From: Lichenicola cladoniae
GTDB taxonomy: Bacteria > Pseudomonadota > Alphaproteobacteria > Acetobacterales > Acetobacteraceae
NCBI RefSeq assembly: GCF_013201075.1
Contig: NZ_CP053708.1
Coordinates: 4,097,501 to 4,161,500, forward strand
Direction of reading: 5' to 3'
Length of the DNA stretch: 64,000 nt
The translations under genes were made by a program, and so were the position numbers. The notes under the pieces were generated by a model. The model was not told the DNA's origin, did not search any database, and worked only from the letters and a program-made list of their open reading frames with translations. Of the stretch, positions 42,403 through 50,909 are shown piece by piece; within the stretch, counting starts at the first letter, position 1; each line of letters begins with the position of its first letter.

Positions 42403-45400
42403 ATGCCGAACTTCCTGTCTTCATGGACTGCCTCCGAAGAAAACCAGGTTAAGGCCACAAATATGCGCTCGGCTATCTGCATGGTCGTCAAAGACGAAAT
42501 CGATGATATCCCACAATGGATCATCCATCATCGCCTTGTCGGCTTCGACCAGATCATCATCTATGGAAACGGTGCCACCGACGGTTCGGCCGATCTCATC
42601 GATGCAATGGCGGCCGAATTCCATGTTGAGCATATACTGTGGCCAACCCCTGAAGGCAGGCCGGTTCCTAAGCTCGTCTATGAGGATTGCCTGCGCCGCT
42701 TCGGTGGCGCGTACGACTGGATCGCATTCCTGGATGCCGACGAATATCTGGTTCCCGCGGACCCTGAATCACACATTGGATCGCTGTTGGAGCAGCACCG
42801 CGATCACTCGGCCATCGCCATCAACTGGCTGATTTTTGGCTCCTCCGACGCTCCGAACACGAATGGGCTTCTCAACACCGAGACGTTCCTAAATCGAGCT
42901 GAGGATCAGTTTTCGGCAAACCGCAATGTAAAGTCGATCATCCAGCCGAGCCGGACGATCGAATGCGTCAACCCGCACGCCTTCGTTTGCGACGGTCCCT
43001 ACTTCACCCTCGACAACGAGATGGTGGAATGGGCATCGGAAGGCCTTGGCGTGGTTCCCGATGGGAAGGTCGTGGTCGGCTCATGGCGGATCCACCACTA
43101 CATGATCCGGTCGCACGATCATTGGCGTCGCCGTCTGGTTCGTGGAAACGACTCCAAAGGTGCGGAATGGGACGAGGTGTTTCGTCATCACGACCGCAAT
43201 GAAATCGAGGATCTTACCGCACTCCCGTTAGCGGCCCGCGTGCGGGAGGTCATGACTGAACGCGAGATCTGGTCGTTGATCGAGACTCATAGAACCGACA
43301 AGTCCGATCGTCGTACGCCGGTTCCGGATGCCGCCATGCAACTCGTCGCCGAGCCCATCCAGATACCGACGATCGCACTGGTTGCCGGGACGGACCTCGA
43401 TGCCGAGAAGCTTCGTTCCGTGGAGAGCAGCGCCGTGGCAGATGCCGTTTCGGACGATGACCAACTCTGGACCCAGAGTGGGCTACCGGTTGCACCGTCG
43501 GTGGAATGTCATCTCGATACCCTGTCCTCGACCCTCGTTCGCGGTTGGGCGGTGAACTTCGCCGACGCCGAGACGCCGCTGGTCATGCACATCATCATCG
43601 ACGGTGCGAACGTGGCGGCTGTTCCCTGCCTTATCGAGCGCCAGGACGTCCGGGCTGCCGGTTACCCCTCCGCCCGGGTCGGATTTGAGTTCACGCTCGA
43701 GCGTCGGTTCTTCAACGCGCAGACGCATCGGCTCGAGTTCCAGACCGTCAGCGGGGAAGTCATCCGGATCTCGACGCCTGACGAGAAACTCGAGTTCTAC
43801 GATTTCAGCGAGAAATGGAAGCCGGCGGTCCGCAGCCTGGTCGATGGCATGCACGAAGGCGTCATCAAGGGATGGGTGCTTCGCGAGGAGCAGGATCATG
43901 CCTGGCTCGGCGGGTGCAATATCGTCGTCACCTCGAACGGCACGCACGTCGCCAACATCAAGGCCAATCGCAATCGCGGCGACGTCGGGAAGGCCATGGG
44001 TGCCGATGTCAATTGCGGCTTCGAGTTCCTGCCGCCGATCGCCTTCCGCAAGGCACATCCGCAAGCGTTCCGCTTCTTCCTGGCGCCGTACGATATCGAG
44101 CTCACCGGCAGCCCCTACACGACCAGCTTCGTCAGCGACGGCAACGAGGCGGCCCTGCTGGATCTCAACGACACGCTCGATCGTCTTTATGTGGAAATGA
44201 CCAGGCTCCGCCGCCAGGTCAAGACGATGCTGCCGAAGCACGTTCACAACCTGTCCGATTACGATACCTGGGCAAGAACCTATCTCGAGGCGCTTCGTAC
44301 GCGTGTCGAGAAAGAGCGCTACGCGCGCAGCCGCAACCTCAAGACGTTCGAGATCGCGCGCTCCGAGCCGCTGGTCAGCATCGTGTGCCCGACCTGGCGT
44401 CCGAAGATCAGCGACTTCTGCGCAGCGGTCGAGTCGGTAATCGCCCAGACCCTGCAGAGCTGGGAGCTGATCCTGATCGACGATGGCAGCCAGATGCCGG
44501 ACCTGACCGCGCAGATCGATGCCTTCACCAAGCGCGACCCGCGCATCCGCGTCATCAGGCGTATGAAGAACGTCGGCATCAGTGCAGCGACCAACGCCGG
44601 CATGCGGGCGGCACGCGGCGACTGGCTGGCGTTCTTCGACCATGACGATCTGCTGGTGCCGGTCGCACTCGAGCTGATGGTATCCGAAGCACAGCGTACC
44701 GGTGCCAAGCTGCTCTATTCGGACGAGGATAAGATCGACGACAATGGCTACTATTCGGAGCCGGCGTTCAAGACCGACTGGAACTACCGCCTGCTGCTAG
44801 GCTGTAACTACATCTGCCACCTGGTCATGCTCGACCGCGCCACGATGAAGCAGGTCGGTTTCCTGAACCCGAAATACAACGGCGCCCAGGATCATGACTA
44901 TCTCCTGCGTGTGTCGGAAGTGCTGCGGCCGGACGAGATCCACCATGTCCCGGAGGTGCTGTATCATTGGCGCAAGTCGGAAACCTCGACCGCCAGTAGC
45001 ACGTCGGCCAAGCAGTATGCGGTCGATGCCGGGGTCTATGCGATCACCGACCATCTGGCACGCCGCGGCAAGTCGGCCGAGGTCACCAGCTTCAACGACA
45101 GCACCTGGTACAAGGTGCACTGGAAGATGGAGCAGCAGCCGAAGATCACGATCATCATTCCGTACAAGGAACAGATCAAGACGACGCGCACCTGCATCGA
45201 CTGCATCCTGGCCGGGACGGACTACGAGAACTTCGACGTCATCCTGGTCGATAACTGGTCTACCTCGGAAGAGGCGATGCAGTTCTCCGAAGAGATGGGG
45301 CAACTCGACAACGTGCGGGTGCTCAGGGTCGAGGAGGAGTTCAACTACTCGCGGATCAACAACCTGGCAGCGCGTGCCAGCGACGCCGAGTTCTTCGTCC

Positions 45401-46053
45401 TGATGAACAACGACCTGTTCGTGACGGATAAGTCCTGGCTGCGGACGATCCTGGACGAGGCGCTGGTCGACGAGCAGGTCGGGATCGTCGGCGGCAAGTT
45501 CGTCTATCCGAACCGTCGCGTTCAGCATGCCGGCGTCGTCCTGGGCGTTGGCGGCGTTGCCTGCCACTCCCATTCCGGCATCGGCGAGGATGAGCCAGGC
45601 TATGCGGCTCGGGCGTTGTTCGCCCAGGAGGTTTCTGCGGTCACCGCTGCCTGCCTGTTGATCCGCGCCGACATTTACTGGCAGGTCGGCGGCCTGGACG
45701 AACAGCATCTTGCGGTGGCGTTCAACGACGTCGATCTCTGCCTGAAGGTCAGGCTAGCTGGCTACAAGGTGGTCTGGACACCCGAATTCCTGGCCGAGCA
45801 TCATGAGTCCCTGAGCCGTGGAAGCGACGAGATCCGTCCGGAGAAGGAGGCCCGCTTCTTCCACGAGATGCAGACGATGATCGAACGCTATGGCGACTAC
45901 CTCAAGAACGACCCCTTCTACAGCAAGCACTTCACGCTCGAGCATCGTCCGTTCTTCGATCTCAGGGACCTGTTGATCGTTCCGGACGTTGCAAGACGGT
46001 CGACCCCGATGACGCTTAACCCGCCGCTGGCGCACATGGACGCTGCCGATTGA
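42403..46053 (+). CDS. Multidomain glycosyltransferase: GT92-like, two beta modules, two GT2 domains
   Basis: The 1,216-residue protein has four parts. Residues 20-280 are GT92-like (CMVVKDEIDDIPQWIIHH; FLDADEYLVP). About 365-590 are two beta modules with VRGWAVNF...VGFEFTL and IKGWVLREE...CGFEFLPP, as in the preceding protein. About 645-900 is a GT2 domain (VSIVCPTWRPKI, LIDDGS, FFDHDDLLVP), and about 905-1190 another (ITIIIPYKEQI, VLVDNWST, LMNNDLFVTD) of the rhamnosyltransferase-like kind. It could build several linkages of one polymer. Codons in the first third appear less GC-rich than in the last half, hinting at fusion of genes of different origin. Confidence 0.85.
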   Translation: MPNFLSSWTASEENQVKATNMRSAICMVVKDEIDDIPQWIIHHRLVGFDQIIIYGNGATDGSADLIDAMAAEFHVEHILWPTPEGRPVPKLVYEDCLRRFGGAYDWIAFLDADEYLVPADPESHIGSLLEQHRDHSAIAINWLIFGSSDAPNTNGLLNTETFLNRAEDQFSANRNVKSIIQPSRTIECVNPHAFVCDGPYFTLDNEMVEWASEGLGVVPDGKVVVGSWRIHHYMIRSHDHWRRRLVRGNDSKGAEWDEVFRHHDRNEIEDLTALPLAARVREVMTEREIWSLIETHRTDKSDRRTPVPDAAMQLVAEPIQIPTIALVAGTDLDAEKLRSVESSAVADAVSDDDQLWTQSGLPVAPSVECHLDTLSSTLVRGWAVNFADAETPLVMHIIIDGANVAAVPCLIERQDVRAAGYPSARVGFEFTLERRFFNAQTHRLEFQTVSGEVIRISTPDEKLEFYDFSEKWKPAVRSLVDGMHEGVIKGWVLREEQDHAWLGGCNIVVTSNGTHVANIKANRNRGDVGKAMGADVNCGFEFLPPIAFRKAHPQAFRFFLAPYDIELTGSPYTTSFVSDGNEAALLDLNDTLDRLYVEMTRLRRQVKTMLPKHVHNLSDYDTWARTYLEALRTRVEKERYARSRNLKTFEIARSEPLVSIVCPTWRPKISDFCAAVESVIAQTLQSWELILIDDGSQMPDLTAQIDAFTKRDPRIRVIRRMKNVGISAATNAGMRAARGDWLAFFDHDDLLVPVALELMVSEAQRTGAKLLYSDEDKIDDNGYYSEPAFKTDWNYRLLLGCNYICHLVMLDRATMKQVGFLNPKYNGAQDHDYLLRVSEVLRPDEIHHVPEVLYHWRKSETSTASSTSAKQYAVDAGVYAITDHLARRGKSAEVTSFNDSTWYKVHWKMEQQPKITIIIPYKEQIKTTRTCIDCILAGTDYENFDVILVDNWSTSEEAMQFSEEMGQLDNVRVLRVEEEFNYSRINNLAARASDAEFFVLMNNDLFVTDKSWLRTILDEALVDEQVGIVGGKFVYPNRRVQHAGVVLGVGGVACHSHSGIGEDEPGYAARALFAQEVSAVTAACLLIRADIYWQVGGLDEQHLAVAFNDVDLCLKVRLAGYKVVWTPEFLAEHHESLSRGSDEIRPEKEARFFHEMQTMIERYGDYLKNDPFYSKHFTLEHRPFFDLRDLLIVPDVARRSTPMTLNPPLAHMDAAD

Positions 46054-46132
46054 TCAGGACGAGGCTGGATATGGTCGAGATGTGTCAAATCGACGGTAAT
46101 CGGCTTCTACCCGACCGTATATCGTAGGTTGT

Positions 46133-46158
46133 GTTTCATTGCCTATGCTTAATGAAAC
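46133..46158. promoter_or_regulatory. 8-bp inverted repeat upstream of the aminotransferase operon
   Basis: GTTTCATT (46133-46140) and AATGAAAC (46151-46158) are perfect complements around a 10-nt loop, in the 173-bp gap before the operon that starts at 46227. It could be the terminator of the giant glycosyltransferase gene or a regulator site; there is no T-run. Confidence 0.35.
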
Positions 46159-46226
46159 GGCCTTCTGCGGTGTCATTGATCGGCACTTCTGCATTGCCCC
46201 TTTAGTTGTTTGATAGGATCGGAAAG

Positions 46227-47585
46227 ATGGCGACCCTCGAGCTTTCAACACAATTTGGCGAGCTGCATTCCGGCACGTCGAACGATGAAAGCCATGCTGA
46301 TTCGCCGACGTTCGACATCCCGTTCATCCGCCCGAACCCGCCCAGCCTTCGCAGCCTTGGGCCAGATCTTGCGCGGATCGAGGCGTCCGGGGTGTTCACC
46401 AACTATGGTCCGACCAATACCCGCTTCGAGCGCACTCTCGAGAACGACATGTTCGGCGGCCGTGGGTCCTGCCTGACCGTCTGCAACGCCACAATCGGTC
46501 TCATGATGGCGATCCGTTACGTCGTCGACCGCGCCGAGGCACAACGGGCGAGCACTCACCGCAATGTCCATGGCCGGCGCTATGCCCTGATGCCGTCCTT
46601 CACGTTCGCAGCCGCTGCCCATGCGGCCGACTGGGTCGGTCTGACACCATTGTTCTGCGACATCGACGAGAATGACTGGGCAGCGTCGGCAGCAGCCGAG
46701 GACAGCCTGATCCGCCAATATGGCAGCGAAATCGCGGTCATCGTTCCCTACGCGACATTCGGCAACAATATCGACCTCAGGCGCTACGAGCGCATCGCTG
46801 CCGAGACCGGCATCCCGGTCGTGGTGGACGCGGCCGCATCCCTGGGCAGCCTCGAGCTGTTCGGCGAGGCGTTCGGCGCCAGTTTCCCCTTTCCAATCGT
46901 ATTTTCGATGCATGCCACCAAGACCTTCAGCACCGGTGAGGGTGGCGTCATCTACTCTACGGACCGGACAGCGATCAGCGACCTGCGCACTATGGGTAAT
47001 TTCGGCTTCGGCGAGCCGCGGTCGGCCACGATGCCGGGGCTGAATTCAAAGATCAGTGAGGTCTCGGCACTGCTCGCCCTGACCCGGCTGAAGGATTTCG
47101 ATGGCGTGGTCGGTCACCGCGAACGCCTGGCGATCCTCTATCGCAGCATGCTGCCGGGCTGGGGGTTCCAGCGGATGAACGGGCTGCGCTGCGCCTACCA
47201 GTTCATGCCTGTTCTGCCGCCCGGCATGGTCGCGATGCCACGGGATGAGATCGTCGCGTCCCTCAAGATTCGTGGCATCGGCGCTGCGTGCTACTTCGCG
47301 CCTCACGTCGCGGAACAGCCATTCTTCCGCAACCGAGCGGTGTGTGGCGACCTGGCGGTAACCGAGCGCGTGTCGAAATCTATCATCGCGCTTCCCCTGT
47401 GGGACGGCATGACTGGCGAGATGGTGAAGATCGTCTGCCAGACCCTTCTGGAAATCTGTGGCCTCGATGCTTCCCCGACCTTGGTTCCGTCCTCCCTCGC
47501 CACCATACCATCGATGAACTCCGCCCTGGCGCAGCTCGACAGCTTCTCGGACCGGGTCATACCGTTGATGGAGACCGCCACATGA
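46227..47585 (+). CDS. DegT/DnrJ/EryC1/StrS-family PLP aminotransferase
   Basis: The 452-residue protein is a sugar-aminotransferase-type PLP enzyme: FIRPNPPSL, FTNYGPTNTRFE, SFTFAAAAHAADWVG, VDAAASLGS with the PLP-binding Asp, and the Lys in SMHATKTFSTGEGG near residue 235. Members usually convert a keto-sugar nucleotide to an amino sugar; some do other transaminations. It is longer than typical (about 380) through extra N- and C-terminal segments. The ATG at 46227 follows AGGATCGGAAAG. It overlaps the next gene by 4 bp (ATGA), so enzyme and flavoprotein are made together. No sugar biosynthesis partner is nearby, so substrate is open. Confidence 0.85.
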   Translation: MATLELSTQFGELHSGTSNDESHADSPTFDIPFIRPNPPSLRSLGPDLARIEASGVFTNYGPTNTRFERTLENDMFGGRGSCLTVCNATIGLMMAIRYVVDRAEAQRASTHRNVHGRRYALMPSFTFAAAAHAADWVGLTPLFCDIDENDWAASAAAEDSLIRQYGSEIAVIVPYATFGNNIDLRRYERIAAETGIPVVVDAAASLGSLELFGEAFGASFPFPIVFSMHATKTFSTGEGGVIYSTDRTAISDLRTMGNFGFGEPRSATMPGLNSKISEVSALLALTRLKDFDGVVGHRERLAILYRSMLPGWGFQRMNGLRCAYQFMPVLPPGMVAMPRDEIVASLKIRGIGAACYFAPHVAEQPFFRNRAVCGDLAVTERVSKSIIALPLWDGMTGEMVKIVCQTLLEICGLDASPTLVPSSLATIPSMNSALAQLDSFSDRVIPLMETAT

Positions 47586-49042
47586 CGAACATGATCGAGA
47601 CCGGAGCGCTCATCGTCGGCGGCGGTCCGGCCGGCTTGGCACCTCTGCTTGCAGCCTCCTATCTGGACCTTCTACCGAGGCTCCTGTCGGACGGCCTGGT
47701 GATCGCGGAGGGTGGTGGTCATATCGGAGCCGGTGGGATCGGCCGCTACATCATCAATTCGGACAGCTCGGCCATCACCTTCCTTTCGTGCGTCGTCGAC
47801 AATCCCGATCCGCGGCTTGCCGCGGTGGCGAAGCATCCGGCTGCGCTGGCGATCGCCGGTTGCGGCCGCGGCGCCGTTCCGCTGGCGCTGGTCGGCGCGT
47901 TGATGGAGCAGGTCGGGCAGGCGCTCGACACGGTGGTCCGGGACGCGCCCCACGGCACCGTCATGACGCATCACACCGCGCTGCATACCCAGAGACGCGC
48001 TGACGGACGCTGGTCGACGCGCCTGCGCTCCACCGCGACGGGACAGGATACCGAGATCGTGTCGGCCAGCGTCGTTCTGGCATGCGGCGGCCATCAGCCG
48101 GACTTGCGGCTGGAGAACGAACTGGTTGCCGGAGGTTCGCTGCTGCCTGATTACGGCGCCAAACTCATTCAATCCGACGTGGCTCTGACCGCGGCGGGCC
48201 TGACCGACATACGGCGCCGTCTGGCCGGGGTCGCCGACCCGCGCATCGTGGTGATCGGCGGTTCCACCAGTGCCGTGGCGACCGTCCGGCTTTTGCTGGA
48301 AAGTCTCGGTAGCCAGTTGCAGGCCGGTGCCATCACCCTGATGCATCGCCGGACGCTCACGCTGTTCTACCCTTCCGCCGATGCCGCCCGCGAAGACGGC
48401 TATCTCGCCTTCGGGCCGGATGACCTGTGTCCGGTGAGCGGCTTCGTGTTCCGATTCGGCGGCTTGCGGTTCGACTCACGCGACCTGGTGATGCAACTCC
48501 TTGGCGTCGGTGGTCAGCCGGCAGAACCACGCGTGACGCTGCATCGCCTGGCAGGTGATCCCGACCAGGATGGAATTGCCTTCGACCCGGCCGAGAGCCG
48601 GCGTGTTCTCGACGAGGCCGACGTGGTGATCTCGTGCCTCGGCTACCGTCCACGCGCACTGCCGGTCCTGGACATGGATGGGACGGTGATCCCGCTCCTG
48701 GCGGATCAGCCGGGCGGCGCGCTCGTCAATCCGCAGTGCGGGGTAGTCGATGCGCACGGCCGTGAAATTGCCGGACTGCTGGGGATCGGGCTCGCGGCAG
48801 GCTTCACGCCGCATGGCAGCATGGGCGGCGAGCCATCCTTCCGTGGGCAGGCGAACGGGCTGTGGCTCTGGCAGAACGATGTCGGCGCACTGGTCAGCCG
48901 CCGCATACTCGATCGGGCCGTCTCAATCCGATCCGCAACGGAGCTGCATGCCGAGACCGGGACATCCCTGAAACGGCCGCCGGTTGCTCCGATAACGATG
49001 TGGTCCAATAGCGAATACCAACCCCTGGCGGTCGAAGCCTGA
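47582..49042 (+). CDS. FAD/NAD(P)-binding oxidoreductase, unknown substrate
   Basis: The 486-residue protein has an N-terminal dinucleotide-binding motif ALIVGGGPAGLAPL (residues 8-21), a second Rossmann motif IVVIGGSTSAVATVRLL near residue 222 and a late ISCLGYRPRALP segment, the order seen in FAD-dependent N-hydroxylases and related monooxygenases (FMO/lysine N-oxygenase-like). It begins in the stop codon of the aminotransferase gene and is followed 34 bp later by a methyltransferase gene. The three probably modify one small molecule, for example an amino group that is formed, oxidised and methylated; this is inference. Confidence 0.72.
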   Translation: MTNMIETGALIVGGGPAGLAPLLAASYLDLLPRLLSDGLVIAEGGGHIGAGGIGRYIINSDSSAITFLSCVVDNPDPRLAAVAKHPAALAIAGCGRGAVPLALVGALMEQVGQALDTVVRDAPHGTVMTHHTALHTQRRADGRWSTRLRSTATGQDTEIVSASVVLACGGHQPDLRLENELVAGGSLLPDYGAKLIQSDVALTAAGLTDIRRRLAGVADPRIVVIGGSTSAVATVRLLLESLGSQLQAGAITLMHRRTLTLFYPSADAAREDGYLAFGPDDLCPVSGFVFRFGGLRFDSRDLVMQLLGVGGQPAEPRVTLHRLAGDPDQDGIAFDPAESRRVLDEADVVISCLGYRPRALPVLDMDGTVIPLLADQPGGALVNPQCGVVDAHGREIAGLLGIGLAAGFTPHGSMGGEPSFRGQANGLWLWQNDVGALVSRRILDRAVSIRSATELHAETGTSLKRPPVAPITMWSNSEYQPLAVEA

Positions 49043-49076
49043 TGACGAGGAAAATTTATCCGGACATACTTGCAGG

Positions 49077-49904
49077 ATGAGCATCGACCTGATTGTCGGG
49101 GGTACTCCATCCACCCTGCCTGAGACGACATCCAGCACATCGAGCCTCTACAGCTCGATCGCGGTGGATTACGACGAGAGCTATGAGCGCCCGACGCACA
49201 GGCGTGTCTATGACCTCCTGGCCTGGGAATACGCCCAGTCGATCGCCCTGCCGGCGAACGCCTGCATCGTCGATGTCGGGTGCGGCACTGGTCGCTGGAT
49301 TCCGCGCTGGCTCGAGCGCGGACACCGGGTGATCGGCATCGAAGTGGCCCCCGGCATGATCGCCGAGTTGAAGGCCAAATCGTTCGACGGCGATTTCGCG
49401 TTGATCGAATCCCGCATGGAAGAGGCGGTGATCGCCCCCGGTTCGGTAGACCTCGTTCTCGCGCTGGGCTCTGTGCAATACGCCGCCGATCCGGAGGCGA
49501 TGATCCGGCGGTTCGCAACCTGGCTACGGCCGGGCGGCGCCGTCTGTCTGTATGTCGACGGCCTGAAGTCGCTCGTGCTCGAACTCATTCGCGACGGACG
49601 GCAGGAAGAGGCGCTGGACCGCCTGGAGAACCGGGCCGGCCTGTTCCGGGACGGCGACCACGAGGCGCCGCTCGCCCTGTATGACCGGCACACGCTGGAG
49701 GCGCATTTCGCCGAGGCCGGCCTGGTCGACGTGCACTGCCATGGGCTGGCGGTGGCGGCGAGCGCACTCGGGCGTACCGGCTCCACCGAAGCAATGGAAC
49801 AGGACGAGGAAGCCGCGATGGATATCGAGCGCGCGCTTTCTGCCGATCCGGCAATGGCGGATGCCGGCCTGCATATCCTCGCCATCGGGTTCCGCCCGCT
49901 ATAG
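49077..49904 (+). CDS. Class I SAM-dependent methyltransferase
   Basis: The 275-residue protein has the SAM-binding motif IVDVGCGTGRWIPRWLERG (residues 62-80), the acidic residue after the second strand (IGIEVAPGM) and a DLVLALGSVQY segment typical of class I methyltransferases of the Methyltransf_25/11 type. N-terminal SSIAVDYDESYERPTHRRVYDLL resembles small-molecule methyltransferases. ATG 49077 follows GCAGG with short spacing. It belongs to the operon with the aminotransferase and flavoprotein and likely acts on the same product. The substrate cannot be read from the sequence. Confidence 0.85.
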   Translation: MSIDLIVGGTPSTLPETTSSTSSLYSSIAVDYDESYERPTHRRVYDLLAWEYAQSIALPANACIVDVGCGTGRWIPRWLERGHRVIGIEVAPGMIAELKAKSFDGDFALIESRMEEAVIAPGSVDLVLALGSVQYAADPEAMIRRFATWLRPGGAVCLYVDGLKSLVLELIRDGRQEEALDRLENRAGLFRDGDHEAPLALYDRHTLEAHFAEAGLVDVHCHGLAVAASALGRTGSTEAMEQDEEAAMDIERALSADPAMADAGLHILAIGFRPL

Positions 49905-49942
49905 CTTGAGACGCTTGCCCTATTCGCCCGGAGTATCCGACG

Positions 49943-50413
49943 CTGTCGATCGAAACATCCGCTACTGACCTGGACAGCCTGCTCGAGACGCTCGCTGCCT
50001 TGTTCGCCGGTGAACATAACCTGATCGCCAACTCGGCCAACATGGCGGCGCTCTTGTTCCAGACATTGCCGGACGTGAACTGGGCAGGATTCTATTTCAT
50101 GGCGGATGGCGAACTCGTGCTGGGCCCGTTCCAGGGGCGGGTTGCCTGCGTGCGTATCCCACTTGGCCGGGGGGTCTGCGGCACGGCCGCCGCGCGGCGT
50201 GAAACGATCCTGGTGCCGGACGTGCACCTGTTTCCCGGGCACATCGCCTGCGACGCCGCGTCGCGCAGCGAGGTCGTGGTGCCGTTGATCCAGGACGGAC
50301 GGCTGCTTGGCGTGCTCGATATCGACAGCCCGGTGGCAAACCGCTTCTCCGAAAGCGACCGCATCCTGTGCGAGGCAGCGGCCACGCTGCTGGTGCGCTC
50401 GCTCACGGCCTGA
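49943..50413 (+). CDS. Free methionine-(R)-sulfoxide reductase (GAF domain)
   Basis: The 156-residue GAF-domain protein has the fRMsr signature: GEHNLIANSANMAALLFQTLPD, NWAGFYFMADGELVLGPFQG, VACVRIPLGRGVCGTAA with the first active Cys, and HIACDAASRSEVVVPL with the second. It reduces free Met-R-sulfoxide using thioredoxin. No ATG, GTG or TTG gives the full conserved N-terminus; the only TTG (50000) would remove a helix found in the family. GGAG at 49930-49933 is correctly placed for CTG 49943, giving LSIETSATDLDSLLETL, so a CTG start is proposed. It lies 38 bp after the methyltransferase gene. Confidence 0.8.
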   Translation: MSIETSATDLDSLLETLAALFAGEHNLIANSANMAALLFQTLPDVNWAGFYFMADGELVLGPFQGRVACVRIPLGRGVCGTAAARRETILVPDVHLFPGHIACDAASRSEVVVPLIQDGRLLGVLDIDSPVANRFSESDRILCEAAATLLVRSLTA

Positions 50414-50418
50414 CCGAG

Positions 50419-50838
50419 TTGATTGCCCCGGTCGCGGCGGTCATTTCGGTGGTGGTACGCCGGGGCCAGGTTTTGCTGGTGCGGCGCGCCAACCCACCGG
50501 ATCAGGGGCTGTGGGGATTTCCGGGCGGCCGCATGGAAGCGGGCGAGACCATGTTCGCGGCGGTGGAGAGGGAGCTTCTGGAGGAAACCGGCATCCGGGC
50601 CCATGCCGGGCGGCTGGTCGATGGGTTCGACCTGTTAGACCATGCTCCGGACGGAACGCTTCGGGCACATTTCGTGCTGCTGGTGATCGCGTGCGACTGG
50701 ATCGTCGGCACGCCGGTCGCGGGGGACGATGCGCTGGACGCGGCATGGTTCGACCTGGATGGATTGCGCGACAACGACCCGCGCTTCAGCGAACGCGTGG
50801 CCGCGATCGCACGGAAAGCACACGAAGCCTCAGCCTGA
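50419..50838 (+). CDS. NUDIX hydrolase
   Basis: The 139-residue protein contains the complete Nudix box: GGRMEAGETMFAAVERELLEETGI (the 23-residue GX5EX7REUXEEXGU pattern) near residues 36-58. The opening VAAVISVVVRRGQVLLVRRANPP and FPGG are typical of ADP-ribose/8-oxo-dGTP-type NUDIX enzymes. Start is TTG 50419 (LIAPVAAV); CTG 50410, overlapping the previous stop, or GTG 50368 would be longer. It sits 5 bp after the fRMsr gene, so both may be repair functions on one transcript. Precise nucleotide substrate unknown. Confidence 0.87.
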   Translation: MIAPVAAVISVVVRRGQVLLVRRANPPDQGLWGFPGGRMEAGETMFAAVERELLEETGIRAHAGRLVDGFDLLDHAPDGTLRAHFVLLVIACDWIVGTPVAGDDALDAAWFDLDGLRDNDPRFSERVAAIARKAHEASA

Positions 50839-50909
50839 GCCGACCCATGGCCTGACGGGCTCGATAGGCCTAGGTTGTTCCGGATACATAACCAAGTTCG
50901 AGACCAGCG

